Below, one piece after another: positions 1 to 7,000 of a DNA stretch of 12,167 nt (position 1 is its first letter; every line of letters begins with the position of its first letter). The position numbers and the translations under genes are program-made. Origin of the DNA: SLRI01 sp964528705. GTDB lineage: Bacteria > Pseudomonadota > Alphaproteobacteria > Geminicoccales > Geminicoccaceae. The stretch lies in assembly GCA_964528705.1 (NCBI GenBank), contig CAZGUW010000140.1, positions 1 through 12,167 of the forward strand, in the 5' to 3' direction. The notes under the pieces are model-generated. The model made no database searches and was not told the DNA's origin. It saw only the letters and a program-made list of their open reading frames with translations.

Positions 1-581
1 AGCACGCGCATGTCCGGCAAGGCGCGGATCAGGCCGAGGCTCGCTTCGAGGTCGCCGGCGCTGTCCTTGACGCCGTCGATGACGGCTCCGAAACGCCCCC
101 GCAGATCGAGCACGAGGTCGGCCGTGATCTCCGCACCGCTCATGTCCGGGAAATGATACAGCAGAATGCGCAGCTGATCGTCACCCAGCGCCTCGACCAG
201 ATCGCCGTAGAACCGCAGGAGCCCGTCCGGGCTCGCAGCACCGCGAAAGAAGAAGGGCGGCATCACGAGCAGCCGTGTCACCCCGGCGTTGGCGGCGTGC
301 CGGCAGAGCTCGAGCGTGTCGCCCGGCGCCGCCGACATGGCGGCGACCACCAGCCGCTCCGGCGCAATGCCGGCATCCAGCGCTCGCTCCAGGCCCTTTC
401 TGCGCTCGGCCGTGGTGAAGGCCGGCCCCTCGCCGGTCGTGCCGAACAGGGCGATCCCGTCACAGCCGCGCGCCAAGAGGTCCTCGAGGTGGCGGAGATG
501 CAGAGCACCGAGGCAGCTTCCGTCGGGTGCGGCAGGCGTGGCGGCGGCGGCAATGAGTTCGGGTGCGTATCCGGCGGGCAT
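1..581 (-). CDS. DapA-family lyase/aldolase (dihydrodipicolinate synthase / KDG aldolase superfamily), 3' end cut by window
   Basis: The visible 193 residues are the N-terminal two thirds of a class I (Schiff-base) TIM-barrel aldolase of the DapA/NanA family. Seen: the GTTGEG pyruvate-carboxylate loop at residues 47-52, the catalytic tyrosine in LLYHFP (Tyr142), and the Schiff-base lysine in DGVKDSAGD (Lys172). Family members condense or cleave pyruvate with an aldehyde, so this could be a lysine-pathway DapA or a catabolic 2-keto-3-deoxy acid aldolase/dehydratase. Its position back-to-back with a TRAP transporter and aldehyde dehydrogenase operon favours a catabolic role (inference). I chose the ATG at 581 because MPAGYAPELI aligns with usual DapA N-termini and GGGAGG lies about 13 bp upstream. 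An in-frame ATG at 650 would add 23 non-family residues and run through the inverted repeat at 611-655. The C-terminus lies beyond base 1. Confidence 0.87.
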   Translation of the reverse strand, partial: MPAGYAPELIAAAATPAAPDGSCLGALHLRHLEDLLARGCDGIALFGTTGEGPAFTTAERRKGLERALDAGIAPERLVVAAMSAAPGDTLELCRHAANAGVTRLLVMPPFFFRGAASPDGLLRFYGDLVEALGDDQLRILLYHFPDMSGAEITADLVLDLRGRFGAVIDGVKDSAGDLEASLGLIRALPDMRV

Positions 582-610
582 GGACGGCGAACGGCCTCCC
601 GGCCGGGTGC

Positions 611-655
611 TGACAATGGAGAATCCTTGCTTGACCAGCCGGATCGCCATTGTCA
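611..655. repeat. 9-bp perfect inverted repeat, candidate operator
   Basis: TGACAATGG at 611-619 is exactly reverse-complemented by CCATTGTCA at 647-655, with 27 bp between the arms and about 36 bp centre to centre. It lies in the 141-bp gap between the divergent DapA-like gene (start 581) and dctP (start 723). The right arm overlaps the candidate promoter elements. The layout fits a regulator binding two half-sites to control both directions, but no regulator gene is in view and none is implied by the motif itself. Confidence 0.4.
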
Positions 656-660
656 ATGAT
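631..660 (+). promoter_or_regulatory. Candidate sigma70-type promoter for the dctPQM-aldehyde dehydrogenase operon
   Basis: TTGACC (631-636) matches five of six bases of a -35 box. AATGAT (655-660) matches four of six of a -10 box, at 18-bp spacing. On the opposite strand, positions 656-651 read TTGACA, a perfect -35 for the divergent DapA-like gene, but the matching -10 (around 633-627) is poor. These are weak consensus calls in a GC-rich genome. They gain some weight from falling in the only gap able to drive both units and from overlapping the 611-655 inverted repeat. Confidence 0.3.
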
Positions 661-722
661 CCCCGCAAGTCAGAACCGGCGAGAAGACACAGCATCGCCG
701 GCCACGCCCAGGGAGACCAGAA

Positions 723-1745
723 ATGACGATCAAGACATTCGCCGGGACCGCTCTCGGCCGGCGTCGTGCGCTCGTACTGGGTGCGGCTGCGGCGGTCGCG
801 CCCTTCGCCCTGCGTCGTGCGCGGGCGCAGGAGCCCAAACTGCTTCGCATCAGCACGCCGGGCAGTGCCGAGGAGACGCTCTCCAAGTCGCTCTTCGTCT
901 TCAAGGAGCAGCTCGAGGAACACGCGCCGGGCGCGTTCAACGTCGAGCTGCACTTCAATGCCACGCTCTTCGGCCAGGGCATGGAAATCCCGGCCATGCA
1001 GCGCGGCAACCTCGAGGCCGCGATGATCTCGCCGCAGGACATCGCCGAGCAGCTGCCCGAGTACTCGATCTTCACCGCCGGCTACCTGATTCAGGACCGT
1101 GACCATCTCGAGCGCATCTTCGCGGGCGAGGTTGGCGAGGAGGTTTTCGCCAGGGTCGCCAGTGAGATGGACGTGGAGATTCTCGGGACGCAGTATCACG
1201 GCCAGCGCCACGTCGTGCTGCGCGAGCCCAAGGAGGTCAACACGCCCGCCGACCTCGCCGGTATGAAGCTGCGCGTGCCGGGTTCCGAGAGCTGGCGCTT
1301 CCTCGGTGCGGCACTCGGCGGCAACCCGACACCGATCGCCTTCGACGAGGTCTATCTGGCACTCAAGACCGGCACGGTCGACGCCGTCGAGCAGCCCCTG
1401 TCGGACATGATTTCGGCCAAGTTCTACGAGGTGACGGAGCAACTCGTGCTGACCGGCCACCTTGTCTCGACCCTCTTCTTCGGCTTCTCCAAGCCCTTCA
1501 TCGACAGCCTGACCGACGAGGAACGCGCTCAGGTCGAGGCCGCGGCCGATGCCGCCGCGACCTGGAACAACAATGCGGTGAGCGAGATCGAGAAGGGTGC
1601 TGTGGACTATCTGGTCGGCCAGGGCATGACCTCGAGCACGCCCGATATCGAGGCTTTCCGCAACCACGTTCTCGACGAGTATCTGAACTCCGACTTCTCG
1701 GCCAACTGGCCGGACGGCATGCTCGAGAAGATCAACGCCGCCTGA
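723..1745 (+). CDS. dctP: TRAP transporter periplasmic solute-binding protein (DctP family)
   Basis: This 340-residue protein is the extracytoplasmic receptor of a tripartite ATP-independent periplasmic transporter. It binds a substrate, usually a carboxylate, and delivers it to the DctQM membrane complex. The leader has an Arg-Arg pair (LGRRRALVLG, residues 11-20), a hydrophobic Ala-rich core and an ARAQ cleavage region near residue 35, which looks Tat-like. The conserved DctP motif GMKLRVP (residues 180-186) supplies Arg184, the family's usual carboxylate-binding arginine. The ATG at 723 is preceded by AGGGAG (710-715) at good spacing. It is the first gene of an apparent operon and is followed 19 bp later by dctQ. 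The ligand cannot be assigned from the sequence. Confidence 0.94.
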   Translation: MTIKTFAGTALGRRRALVLGAAAAVAPFALRRARAQEPKLLRISTPGSAEETLSKSLFVFKEQLEEHAPGAFNVELHFNATLFGQGMEIPAMQRGNLEAAMISPQDIAEQLPEYSIFTAGYLIQDRDHLERIFAGEVGEEVFARVASEMDVEILGTQYHGQRHVVLREPKEVNTPADLAGMKLRVPGSESWRFLGAALGGNPTPIAFDEVYLALKTGTVDAVEQPLSDMISAKFYEVTEQLVLTGHLVSTLFFGFSKPFIDSLTDEERAQVEAAADAAATWNNNAVSEIEKGAVDYLVGQGMTSSTPDIEAFRNHVLDEYLNSDFSANWPDGMLEKINAA

Positions 1746-1764
1746 TTTTGGAGGTCTTCGGCCG

Positions 1765-2235
1765 GTGCTGCACCGTCTCCGCACCTTCTGCGAGATCGTC
1801 AGCGCCGGCCTCTTCGCCGTGCTGTTTGCGGCATTCGCCATTCAGATCTTTACCCGCTACGTCCTCAACGACCCGGTGGTATGGGCGCAGGAGCTTTGCT
1901 CGCTCGCCTATCTCTGGGTGGTCTGCTTCGCTGCCGCCACGATCGTAAAGGAGCGCGAGCACATCGCCTTCGACCTCCTCTACCAGGCGGTGCCGCCGGG
2001 CATCCGGCGGATCTTCGCGATGCTCTGCACGGGCTTTCTTGTTGTCCTCTTCACGCTCGGCCTGCCCGGTACCGTCGATTATGTGCTATTCATGGGTCGG
2101 ATGAGGACTCTCGACATGCATATCCCGTTCGACCGGGTGTTTTCCGTTTTCGTTTTCTTCCTCGTCGTGACCGTTGTCCTCGGCCTGATCCGGCTCTGGC
2201 GGCTGAGCCGCGCCGACTACGAACGCGAGCTCTGA
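1765..2235 (+). CDS. dctQ: TRAP transporter small permease subunit (DctQ family)
   Basis: This 156-residue protein has four predicted membrane segments (about residues 9-29, 43-61, 82-102 and 124-145) and the small-subunit signature FTRYVLN (29-35) followed by W40 and E43. DctQ pairs with DctM in the inner membrane and is needed for Na+-driven substrate uptake with DctP. The start is a GTG at 1765 with GGAGG at 1750-1754, ten bases upstream. The frame starts just before the first membrane segment, as usual in the family. Its TGA is immediately followed by the dctM ATG with no intervening base, suggesting translational coupling. Confidence 0.92.
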   Translation: MLHRLRTFCEIVSAGLFAVLFAAFAIQIFTRYVLNDPVVWAQELCSLAYLWVVCFAAATIVKEREHIAFDLLYQAVPPGIRRIFAMLCTGFLVVLFTLGLPGTVDYVLFMGRMRTLDMHIPFDRVFSVFVFFLVVTVVLGLIRLWRLSRADYEREL

Positions 2236-3531
2236 ATGAGCCTGGCGGCCGTCCTGATGTTCGCCGCGTTCTTCGCGGGTGCCGCCATCGGCGTGCCGAT
2301 CGGCCACGCCATGATCGCCACGGGCTTTCTCTATCTCTGGGTGCATGGCGGTGACATGGGTCTGGTCGCGACCCAGGGCCTGAACGGCCTCTTCAAGAGC
2401 TTCGTCCTGCTCGCCGTGCCGATGTTCATCTTCGCCGCCGAGATCATGAACTATCCGGCGATCAGCGATCGCCTGCTCAAGTTCACCACGCTCCTGGTCG
2501 GCCGGTTCCGTGGTGGCCTCGCCCACGTCAACGTGGTGCTCAGCGTCATCTTTTCCGGCATGAGTGGCAGTGCGCTTGCCGACGCGGCCGGTCCGGGCAA
2601 GCTGATGATCAGTCTGATGACGAAGGAGAACCGTTACACGCCGGGCTTCGCCGGGGCGGTCACCGCGGCGTCGGCCACCATCGGACCGATCATTCCGCCC
2701 TCGATCCCGATGGTGCTCTATGCGGTCGTGGCCGACACCTCGATCGGCTATCTCTTCATGGCCGGCATCGTCCCGGGCCTGATGATGGCGGGCTCGCTCA
2801 TGATCCTGATCCACGTCATGGCGACGCGCCGAAACTTCCCGACCGAGCCGCCGATTCCGCGGAACGAGATCGTCGGCACCGTGCGCGAGGCGCTGCCGAC
2901 CCTGATGCTGCCGGTGATCCTCCTCGGCGGCATCTACTCGGGGGCCGTCACCCCGACCGAGGCCGCCGCCGTCGCCGCCGGCTACGCGCTGCTGCTGGCT
3001 GCCGGCCTCTATCGTGCGCTGTCGCCGAAGGAGCTTTTCGGCGTGTTGGTGCGCTCGTCGCGGGCCACGGCGATCGTCGCCGTCACCATCATCGGCGCTC
3101 TCTTCTTTAATTACGTGGTCGCCGCCGAGGGCGTCGCCGAGCATGTTGCCAACTGGATCGCGGCGCTGGGCCTCTCGCCGCTCGCCTTTCTCCTGGTCAT
3201 CAACCTGCTCTTCCTGCTGCTCGGCTGTTTCCTCGACACGCTGCTGATGCTGTTGATCGTGGTGCCGATCGTCATGCCGTCGGTCAGGGCGCTCGGCATC
3301 GACACCGTCCATTTCGGCGTGGTCGTCGTCGTCAACATGATGATCGGGCTCATCACCCCGCCCTACGGGCAGATGCTTTTCCTCATCAGTGGCGTCAGCG
3401 GCGTACGCCTGCAGGCCATGCTGCGCGAGATCTGGCCCTTCATCGGCGCCCTCCTGGCGGCCCTCCTGCTGATGACCATGCTCCCCGACGTGATCCTCTT
3501 CCTGCCCCGCTATTTCGGCTATACCGGCTGA
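2236..3531 (+). CDS. dctM: TRAP transporter large permease subunit (DctM family)
   Basis: This 431-residue multi-spanning membrane protein is the transport-catalysing subunit of the TRAP system. Family motifs are clear: IFSGMSGSALADAAGPG at 105-121, IGPIIPPSIPMVLYA at 149-163, GAVTPTEAAAVAAGY at 236-250 and LITPPYGQMLFL at 372-383. The two P-rich re-entrant motifs in the N- and C-terminal halves reflect the internal pseudo-repeat of the family. Length is normal (typically about 425-430). It abuts dctQ directly and is followed 14 bp downstream by the aldehyde dehydrogenase, so uptake and metabolism are probably co-transcribed. A long open frame lies antisense to it and is judged a composition artefact. 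Confidence 0.95.
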   Translation: MSLAAVLMFAAFFAGAAIGVPIGHAMIATGFLYLWVHGGDMGLVATQGLNGLFKSFVLLAVPMFIFAAEIMNYPAISDRLLKFTTLLVGRFRGGLAHVNVVLSVIFSGMSGSALADAAGPGKLMISLMTKENRYTPGFAGAVTAASATIGPIIPPSIPMVLYAVVADTSIGYLFMAGIVPGLMMAGSLMILIHVMATRRNFPTEPPIPRNEIVGTVREALPTLMLPVILLGGIYSGAVTPTEAAAVAAGYALLLAAGLYRALSPKELFGVLVRSSRATAIVAVTIIGALFFNYVVAAEGVAEHVANWIAALGLSPLAFLLVINLLFLLLGCFLDTLLMLLIVVPIVMPSVRALGIDTVHFGVVVVVNMMIGLITPPYGQMLFLISGVSGVRLQAMLREIWPFIGALLAALLLMTMLPDVILFLPRYFGYTG

Positions 3532-3545
3532 CCGGAGCCCAGCGC

Positions 3546-5000
3546 ATGCTCACCGAGAAGAACGGCCTGAAGCACTATCGCCATTGCGTCGACGGCGACT
3601 GGCTCGACGGCGCCGAAAGGATCGAGGTCGAGAACCCTGCCACGGGCGAGATCTTCGCGACGGTTCCCGCCGGCGGTGCCTCGGAGGCGGCCCTCGCGGT
3701 CGAGGCCGCAGCCCGTGCCCAGCCCGCCTGGGAGGCCCTGCCGCCGATCCGCCGCGCCGATCACCTGCGCCGGCTCGCCGCCCTGGTCGAGCGTGATGCG
3801 GAAGCGCTCGCCCGCCTCGTCACCATGGAGCAGGGCAAGCCCATCGCCGAGGCGCGGGGGGAGGTCGAGGGTACCGCGCTCTATCTCACCTACGCCGCCG
3901 AGGAGGCGCGACGGCTCGCCGGCGACATTCTGCCCTCGGACGAGCCGGACGAGCAGGTCTGGATCCAGCGCGCCGCCCATGGCGTGGTGCTGGCGTTGAC
4001 CGCCTGGAACTATCCACTGGCGCTCACCACGCGAAAGCTCGGGCCCGCCCTGGTCACCGGCAACACGGTCGTCGTCAAGCCGCACGAGGGCACGCCGCTC
4101 TCGGCCCTGCACATCGCCGCCCTCGCCATCGAGGCCGGCCTGCCGAAGGGTGTCGTCAACGTCGTGACCGGCACGGGCAGGGAGCTCGGCGAGGCGCTGG
4201 TGCGACACCCCGGGACCGCCCTCGTCACGCTGACGGGCAGCGTCCGGGCGGGCAGGGAGGTCTTTGCCGCTGCGGCAGACGGCCTCAAGGTTCTCCGCCT
4301 CGAGCTCGGCGGCAAGGCACCCTTCATCGTTGCCGAGGACGCCGATCTCGACCGTGCCGTCGATGCCGCCGTCGCGTCGCGCTTCGAGAACTGCGGCCAG
4401 ATCTGCATCTGCAACGAGCGCATGTACGTGGTGGATTCCATAGCCGACCGCTTCATGGAGCGCTTCCTCGATCGGGTCAGCCGGCTGAAGGTGGGCGACC
4501 CGTTCGATGCGGTTGATGTCGGCCCCAAGTTCAGCGGTACGGAGCTCGCCAAGGTCGAGGCCATGGTGGCGGCCGCCAAACAGGCGGGGGCGGAGGTCCT
4601 GGCGGGCGGCCACCGGTTGAGCGATGGCCGCTTCGCGCGTGGTCACTGGTACGCTCCGACCGTCTTGACCGGCGTCGACCACTCCATGGACGTGATGCGG
4701 CAGGAGATCTTCGGCCCGGTCGTCCCGGTGATGCGGGTCGCCAGCTTCGACGAGGCGCTGAAGCTCGCCAACGACACGCGCTACGGCCTCTCCGCCTATG
4801 TCTTCACCCGCGACGTCAGGCGGCTGATGCGGCTCGTGCGTGAGCTGAACTTCGGCGAGATCTACGTCAACCGGCCGGGTGCCGACGCGGTCCACGCCCA
4901 CCACGCCGGCTACGGCGACAGCGGCCTCGGCGGCGAGGACGGCAAGTACGGCATCGAGGGCTACCTCAGGAAGAAGACCGTCTACGTCAACTGGGCCTGA
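3546..5000 (+). CDS. NAD(P)-dependent aldehyde dehydrogenase, AldA-like (lactaldehyde/glycolaldehyde dehydrogenase type)
   Basis: This 484-residue aldehyde dehydrogenase oxidises an aldehyde to its acid with NAD(P)+. Seen: Asn155 in TAWNYP, Lys178 in VVVKP, Glu253 in LELGGKAP, catalytic Cys287 in NCGQICICN, and the EIFGPV motif (E387, F389). From memory, it resembles E. coli AldA closely, especially the GQxCxC active-site pattern and the C-terminal stretch with FGEIYVNR (437-443) and HAGYGDSGLGGEDGKYG. AldA acts on lactaldehyde and glycolaldehyde, so a small hydroxyaldehyde produced by an aldolase is a reasonable substrate guess; succinate-semialdehyde or ketoglutarate-semialdehyde activity is not excluded. 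The ATG at 3546 follows GGAG (3534-3537) at 8 bp. It is the last gene of the dctPQM operon and ends convergent with the short-chain dehydrogenase. Confidence 0.93.
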   Translation: MLTEKNGLKHYRHCVDGDWLDGAERIEVENPATGEIFATVPAGGASEAALAVEAAARAQPAWEALPPIRRADHLRRLAALVERDAEALARLVTMEQGKPIAEARGEVEGTALYLTYAAEEARRLAGDILPSDEPDEQVWIQRAAHGVVLALTAWNYPLALTTRKLGPALVTGNTVVVKPHEGTPLSALHIAALAIEAGLPKGVVNVVTGTGRELGEALVRHPGTALVTLTGSVRAGREVFAAAADGLKVLRLELGGKAPFIVAEDADLDRAVDAAVASRFENCGQICICNERMYVVDSIADRFMERFLDRVSRLKVGDPFDAVDVGPKFSGTELAKVEAMVAAAKQAGAEVLAGGHRLSDGRFARGHWYAPTVLTGVDHSMDVMRQEIFGPVVPVMRVASFDEALKLANDTRYGLSAYVFTRDVRRLMRLVRELNFGEIYVNRPGADAVHAHHAGYGDSGLGGEDGKYGIEGYLRKKTVYVNWA

Positions 5001-5002
5001 CC

Positions 5003-5036
5003 GGCGGCTCGAGCAGGCCGAAGGCCGGCAGCCGCC
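5003..5036. terminator. Nested inverted repeats between convergent genes, possible bidirectional terminator
   Basis: GGCGGCT (5003-5009) pairs perfectly with AGCCGCC (5030-5036), and between them GGCC-GAA-GGCC (5016-5026) forms a small inner hairpin. The structure occupies almost the whole 40-bp gap between the stop codons of the aldehyde dehydrogenase (5000) and the convergent short-chain dehydrogenase (5041). There is no T-run on either side, so it is not a classical intrinsic terminator. Its placement is the main argument for a termination or mRNA 3'-end role. Confidence 0.35.
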
Positions 5037-5040
5037 CCAA

Positions 5041-5799
5041 TCAGAGCGTCCGGAAGGTCAGCCCGCCGTCCACTGTGATCACCTGGCCGACAGTGAAGGG
5101 CAGGCGCCCTTCTGCCAGAGTCGCCACCGCCTCCGCCACGTCCAGGGGCTCGCCCCAACGGCGGATCGGCGTGTAGCCATCCTCGATGAGCCGGTCCAGC
5201 CGCTCGGCCGAGGGCTCGGTCATCGGCGTGCGGATGATGCCTGGCCGCACCTCGTAGACGCCAATGCCCTCCTCGGCCAGGCGCAGCGCGAAGAGCTTCG
5301 TCAGCATGGCCAGCCCGGCCTTGGATATGCAGTACTCGCCCCGGCTGGTCGAGACGACCTCGGCACTGATCGACGAGATGGTGACGATCGATCTGTGTCT
5401 CTCGACCGGCTGTCGCACCATGCGCCTGGCCACCGCCTGGGTCAGAAAGAACGTGCCCTTGAGGTTGATACCGAGGCAGCGGTCGAAGCTCTCTTCGCCG
5501 ACCTCCAGGAGGTCGCCCCGGACGAGGGCCGATACTCCGGCATTGTTGACGAGGCAGTTGAGGGGGCCGAGCTCGCTCTCGATCCGGTCGAGCAGCTTCG
5601 CGTGTTCGTCGAGCCTGGCGATATCGGCCGGAACGAGCACCGCCCGCCGGCCCATGGCCTCGATCTCGGTGACGACCGCCTCGCCGTCCGCATCCGCCAC
5701 CACGTCGTTGACCGCCACGTCGAAGCCACTCCGGGCGAGGTGCCGCGCCACCTCCCGCCCGATGCCCCGCCGCGCGCCCGTCACCAGCGCCACCGGCAT
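5041..5799 (-). CDS. Short-chain dehydrogenase/reductase, FabG-like
   Basis: This Rossmann-fold NAD(P)H oxidoreductase is 252 residues from the chosen start. Numbering from the longer start at 5814, it has TGARRGIG (12-19), NNAG (90-93), catalytic Ser148, YCISK (Tyr161, Lys165), the VRPGIIRTPM segment (189-198) and a VDGG end motif. It closely resembles, from memory, a FabG-like group annotated as 3-ketoacyl reductase that is commonly found in sugar-catabolism clusters, so it probably oxidises or reduces a sugar-acid hydroxyl/keto group. I prefer the ATG at 5799 (MPVALVTG) because GGGAG lies 8 bp upstream, whereas the ATG at 5814 has AGGA almost touching it; 257 residues remains possible. It follows the 2-hydroxyacid dehydrogenase by about 35 bp and is probably co-transcribed with it. 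Confidence 0.9.
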   Translation of the reverse strand: MPVALVTGARRGIGREVARHLARSGFDVAVNDVVADADGEAVVTEIEAMGRRAVLVPADIARLDEHAKLLDRIESELGPLNCLVNNAGVSALVRGDLLEVGEESFDRCLGINLKGTFFLTQAVARRMVRQPVERHRSIVTISSISAEVVSTSRGEYCISKAGLAMLTKLFALRLAEEGIGVYEVRPGIIRTPMTEPSAERLDRLIEDGYTPIRRWGEPLDVAEAVATLAEGRLPFTVGQVITVDGGLTFRTL

Positions 5800-5820
5800 G
5801 GCCCGATCTCCCATTTTCCT

Positions 5821-5834
5821 GCCCGGCAGCGGGC
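5821..5834 (-). other. Short GC-rich stem-loop between two co-directional genes
   Basis: GCCCG-GCAG-CGGGC forms a 5-bp stem with a 4-base loop. On the transcribed minus strand it comes directly after the 2-hydroxyacid dehydrogenase stop codon (5835-5837) and about 20 bases before the short-chain dehydrogenase start. No T-run follows, so a full terminator is unlikely. It could affect mRNA stability or relative expression, or be chance in GC-rich DNA. Confidence 0.22.
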
Positions 5835-6755
5835 TCAGAGCTTCGCCCGCTCCTCCTCGACCAGCTCGAGCGCCATGCGCACGAGATTGACCGAGGCCTC
5901 GCGGGTCATGAACCCGGCATGCGGGGTGAGCGTCACGTTGTCGAGGCCCAGCAGCGCGTGACCCGCCGGCAACGGCTCCTCGACGAAGACGTCGAGGGCG
6001 GCATGCCGCAGCCGCCCCGCCCGCAGCGCCTCGATCAGCGCCGCCTCGTCGAGGATGGCGCCGCGCGCCGTGTTGACGAGGATCGCACCCGGCTTCAGGC
6101 GGCCGATCCGTGCCGCATCGAGAAAGCCCCGCGTCTCCTCGTTGAGCGCCAGATGCAGGGAGACGATGTCCGCCCGCGCCAAAAGGTCGTCCAGCTCGAC
6201 CGCTTCCGCCGGCAAAGCCGGATCGACGCCGCTGCGGTTCCAGGCGAGCACCTGCATCCCGAGGCCGGCGGCCATCCTCGCCACCTCCCCGCCGATGCCG
6301 CCCGTGCCGATGAGGCCGAGCGTCCGCCCCTTGACCTCGAAGCTGTCGATCGGCTCGAACCCGCCGGCTCGCACCGCCCGGTCCATCTCGGCGATGCGCC
6401 TGACCGCGGCGAAGAGCATGGCGATGGTGTGCTCTGCAACACTCCTGTCACCATAGCCCTTGTAGTTTCGCACCGTGATGCCGAGGTCGGCGGCAGCCGC
6501 CAGGTCGACGAAGCTCGCCGCCCCGGTGCCGAGAAAGACGATTGCCTTCAGCGCGGGGCAGGCAGCCATGAGCGCCCGGTCGAACTGCGAGTGATCGTTC
6601 ATGACGATGGCCCGGCCCTCGAGCAGCTTGCCGCGCGTCGCAGGATCGGGATCACCGACATGCACCTCGAGATCCGGCACCAGATGGCCGAGCTCCGCCC
6701 GGCGCAGCTCGTCGAGAAAGGGTGGGCAATCGATGAACAGGGGGGGAAGGGTCAT
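5835..6755 (-). CDS. D-isomer specific 2-hydroxyacid dehydrogenase
   Basis: This 306-residue enzyme interconverts a 2-keto acid and a D-2-hydroxyacid with NAD(P)H, as glyoxylate/hydroxypyruvate reductases and phosphoglycerate dehydrogenases do. Seen: SVAEHTIAMLF (105-115), the dinucleotide-binding GTGGIG (150-155), catalytic Arg231 in NTARGAILDE, Glu260 in VFVEEPLP and His279 in TPHAGF. All three catalytic residues are present. At the end of the second Rossmann strand the sequence is AWNRS (171-175), lacking the acidic residue usual for NAD-specific members. The frame is open to 7130, but the ATG at 6755 is chosen: GAGGAG lies four bases upstream, MTLPPLFID is a normal family start, and a longer form would overlap the divergent kinase gene. 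It heads a two-gene minus-strand unit. Confidence 0.92.
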   Translation of the reverse strand: MTLPPLFIDCPPFLDELRRAELGHLVPDLEVHVGDPDPATRGKLLEGRAIVMNDHSQFDRALMAACPALKAIVFLGTGAASFVDLAAAADLGITVRNYKGYGDRSVAEHTIAMLFAAVRRIAEMDRAVRAGGFEPIDSFEVKGRTLGLIGTGGIGGEVARMAAGLGMQVLAWNRSGVDPALPAEAVELDDLLARADIVSLHLALNEETRGFLDAARIGRLKPGAILVNTARGAILDEAALIEALRAGRLRHAALDVFVEEPLPAGHALLGLDNVTLTPHAGFMTREASVNLVRMALELVEEERAKL

Positions 6756-7000
6756 CAGGCTCCTCGCGGCGGCAACGTCCCGCCTGCGGCCCATCGCCGC
6801 CGGCGGCAATGTCCTTCTAGCGGCAACCGGAGCCCGAGACAGCCCCATTGGGCGCATGCCCGAACTGTCGGTCACCTTGGCTAAGTTCATCCAACCGCAA
6901 CAATTGTCCCTTTCCAAGCCAGCGCAACCTCGCCTAAAGAACGGGTTGGGCATCATGTCGATCGGCTGGGGAGCGTAATAGTTGTGTCGCGAGGAGCATA
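6756..7000. promoter_or_regulatory. 245-bp divergent intergenic region separating catabolic and exopolysaccharide units
   Basis: This gap must hold promoters for the minus-strand dehydrogenase pair and for the plus-strand polysaccharide genes. Its right half (about 6880-7000) is clearly less GC-rich than the coding sequence around it. I could not find convincing -35/-10 pairs on either strand. A 12-bp palindrome, GCCGCCGGCGGC, lies at 6796-6807, and CCAACC (6891-6896) is inverted as GGTTGG (6944-6949); both are weak. The ribosome binding site of the kinase, GAGGAG, is at 6991-6996. Confidence 0.45.

Noticed and set aside
153..659. Plus-strand open frames over the DapA-like gene
   Set aside because: Antisense to a minus-strand frame with clear aldolase motifs (GTTGEG, Schiff-base Lys). 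No motif on the plus strand.
2086..3312. Long open frame on the minus strand, antisense to dctM
   Set aside because: Very rich in Arg, Asp, Glu and His with no family motif. It lies exactly antisense to a clear permease and is a typical high-GC shadow frame.
3519..4904. 461-codon minus-strand open frame antisense to the aldehyde dehydrogenase
   Set aside because: No recognisable domain. The opposite strand has a complete enzyme with catalytic residues, a ribosome binding site and operon spacing.
6796..6807. 12-bp palindrome GCCGCCGGCGGC upstream of the 2-hydroxyacid dehydrogenase as an operator
   Set aside because: Pure GC palindromes of this length are common in such DNA, and nothing else marks it as a binding site.
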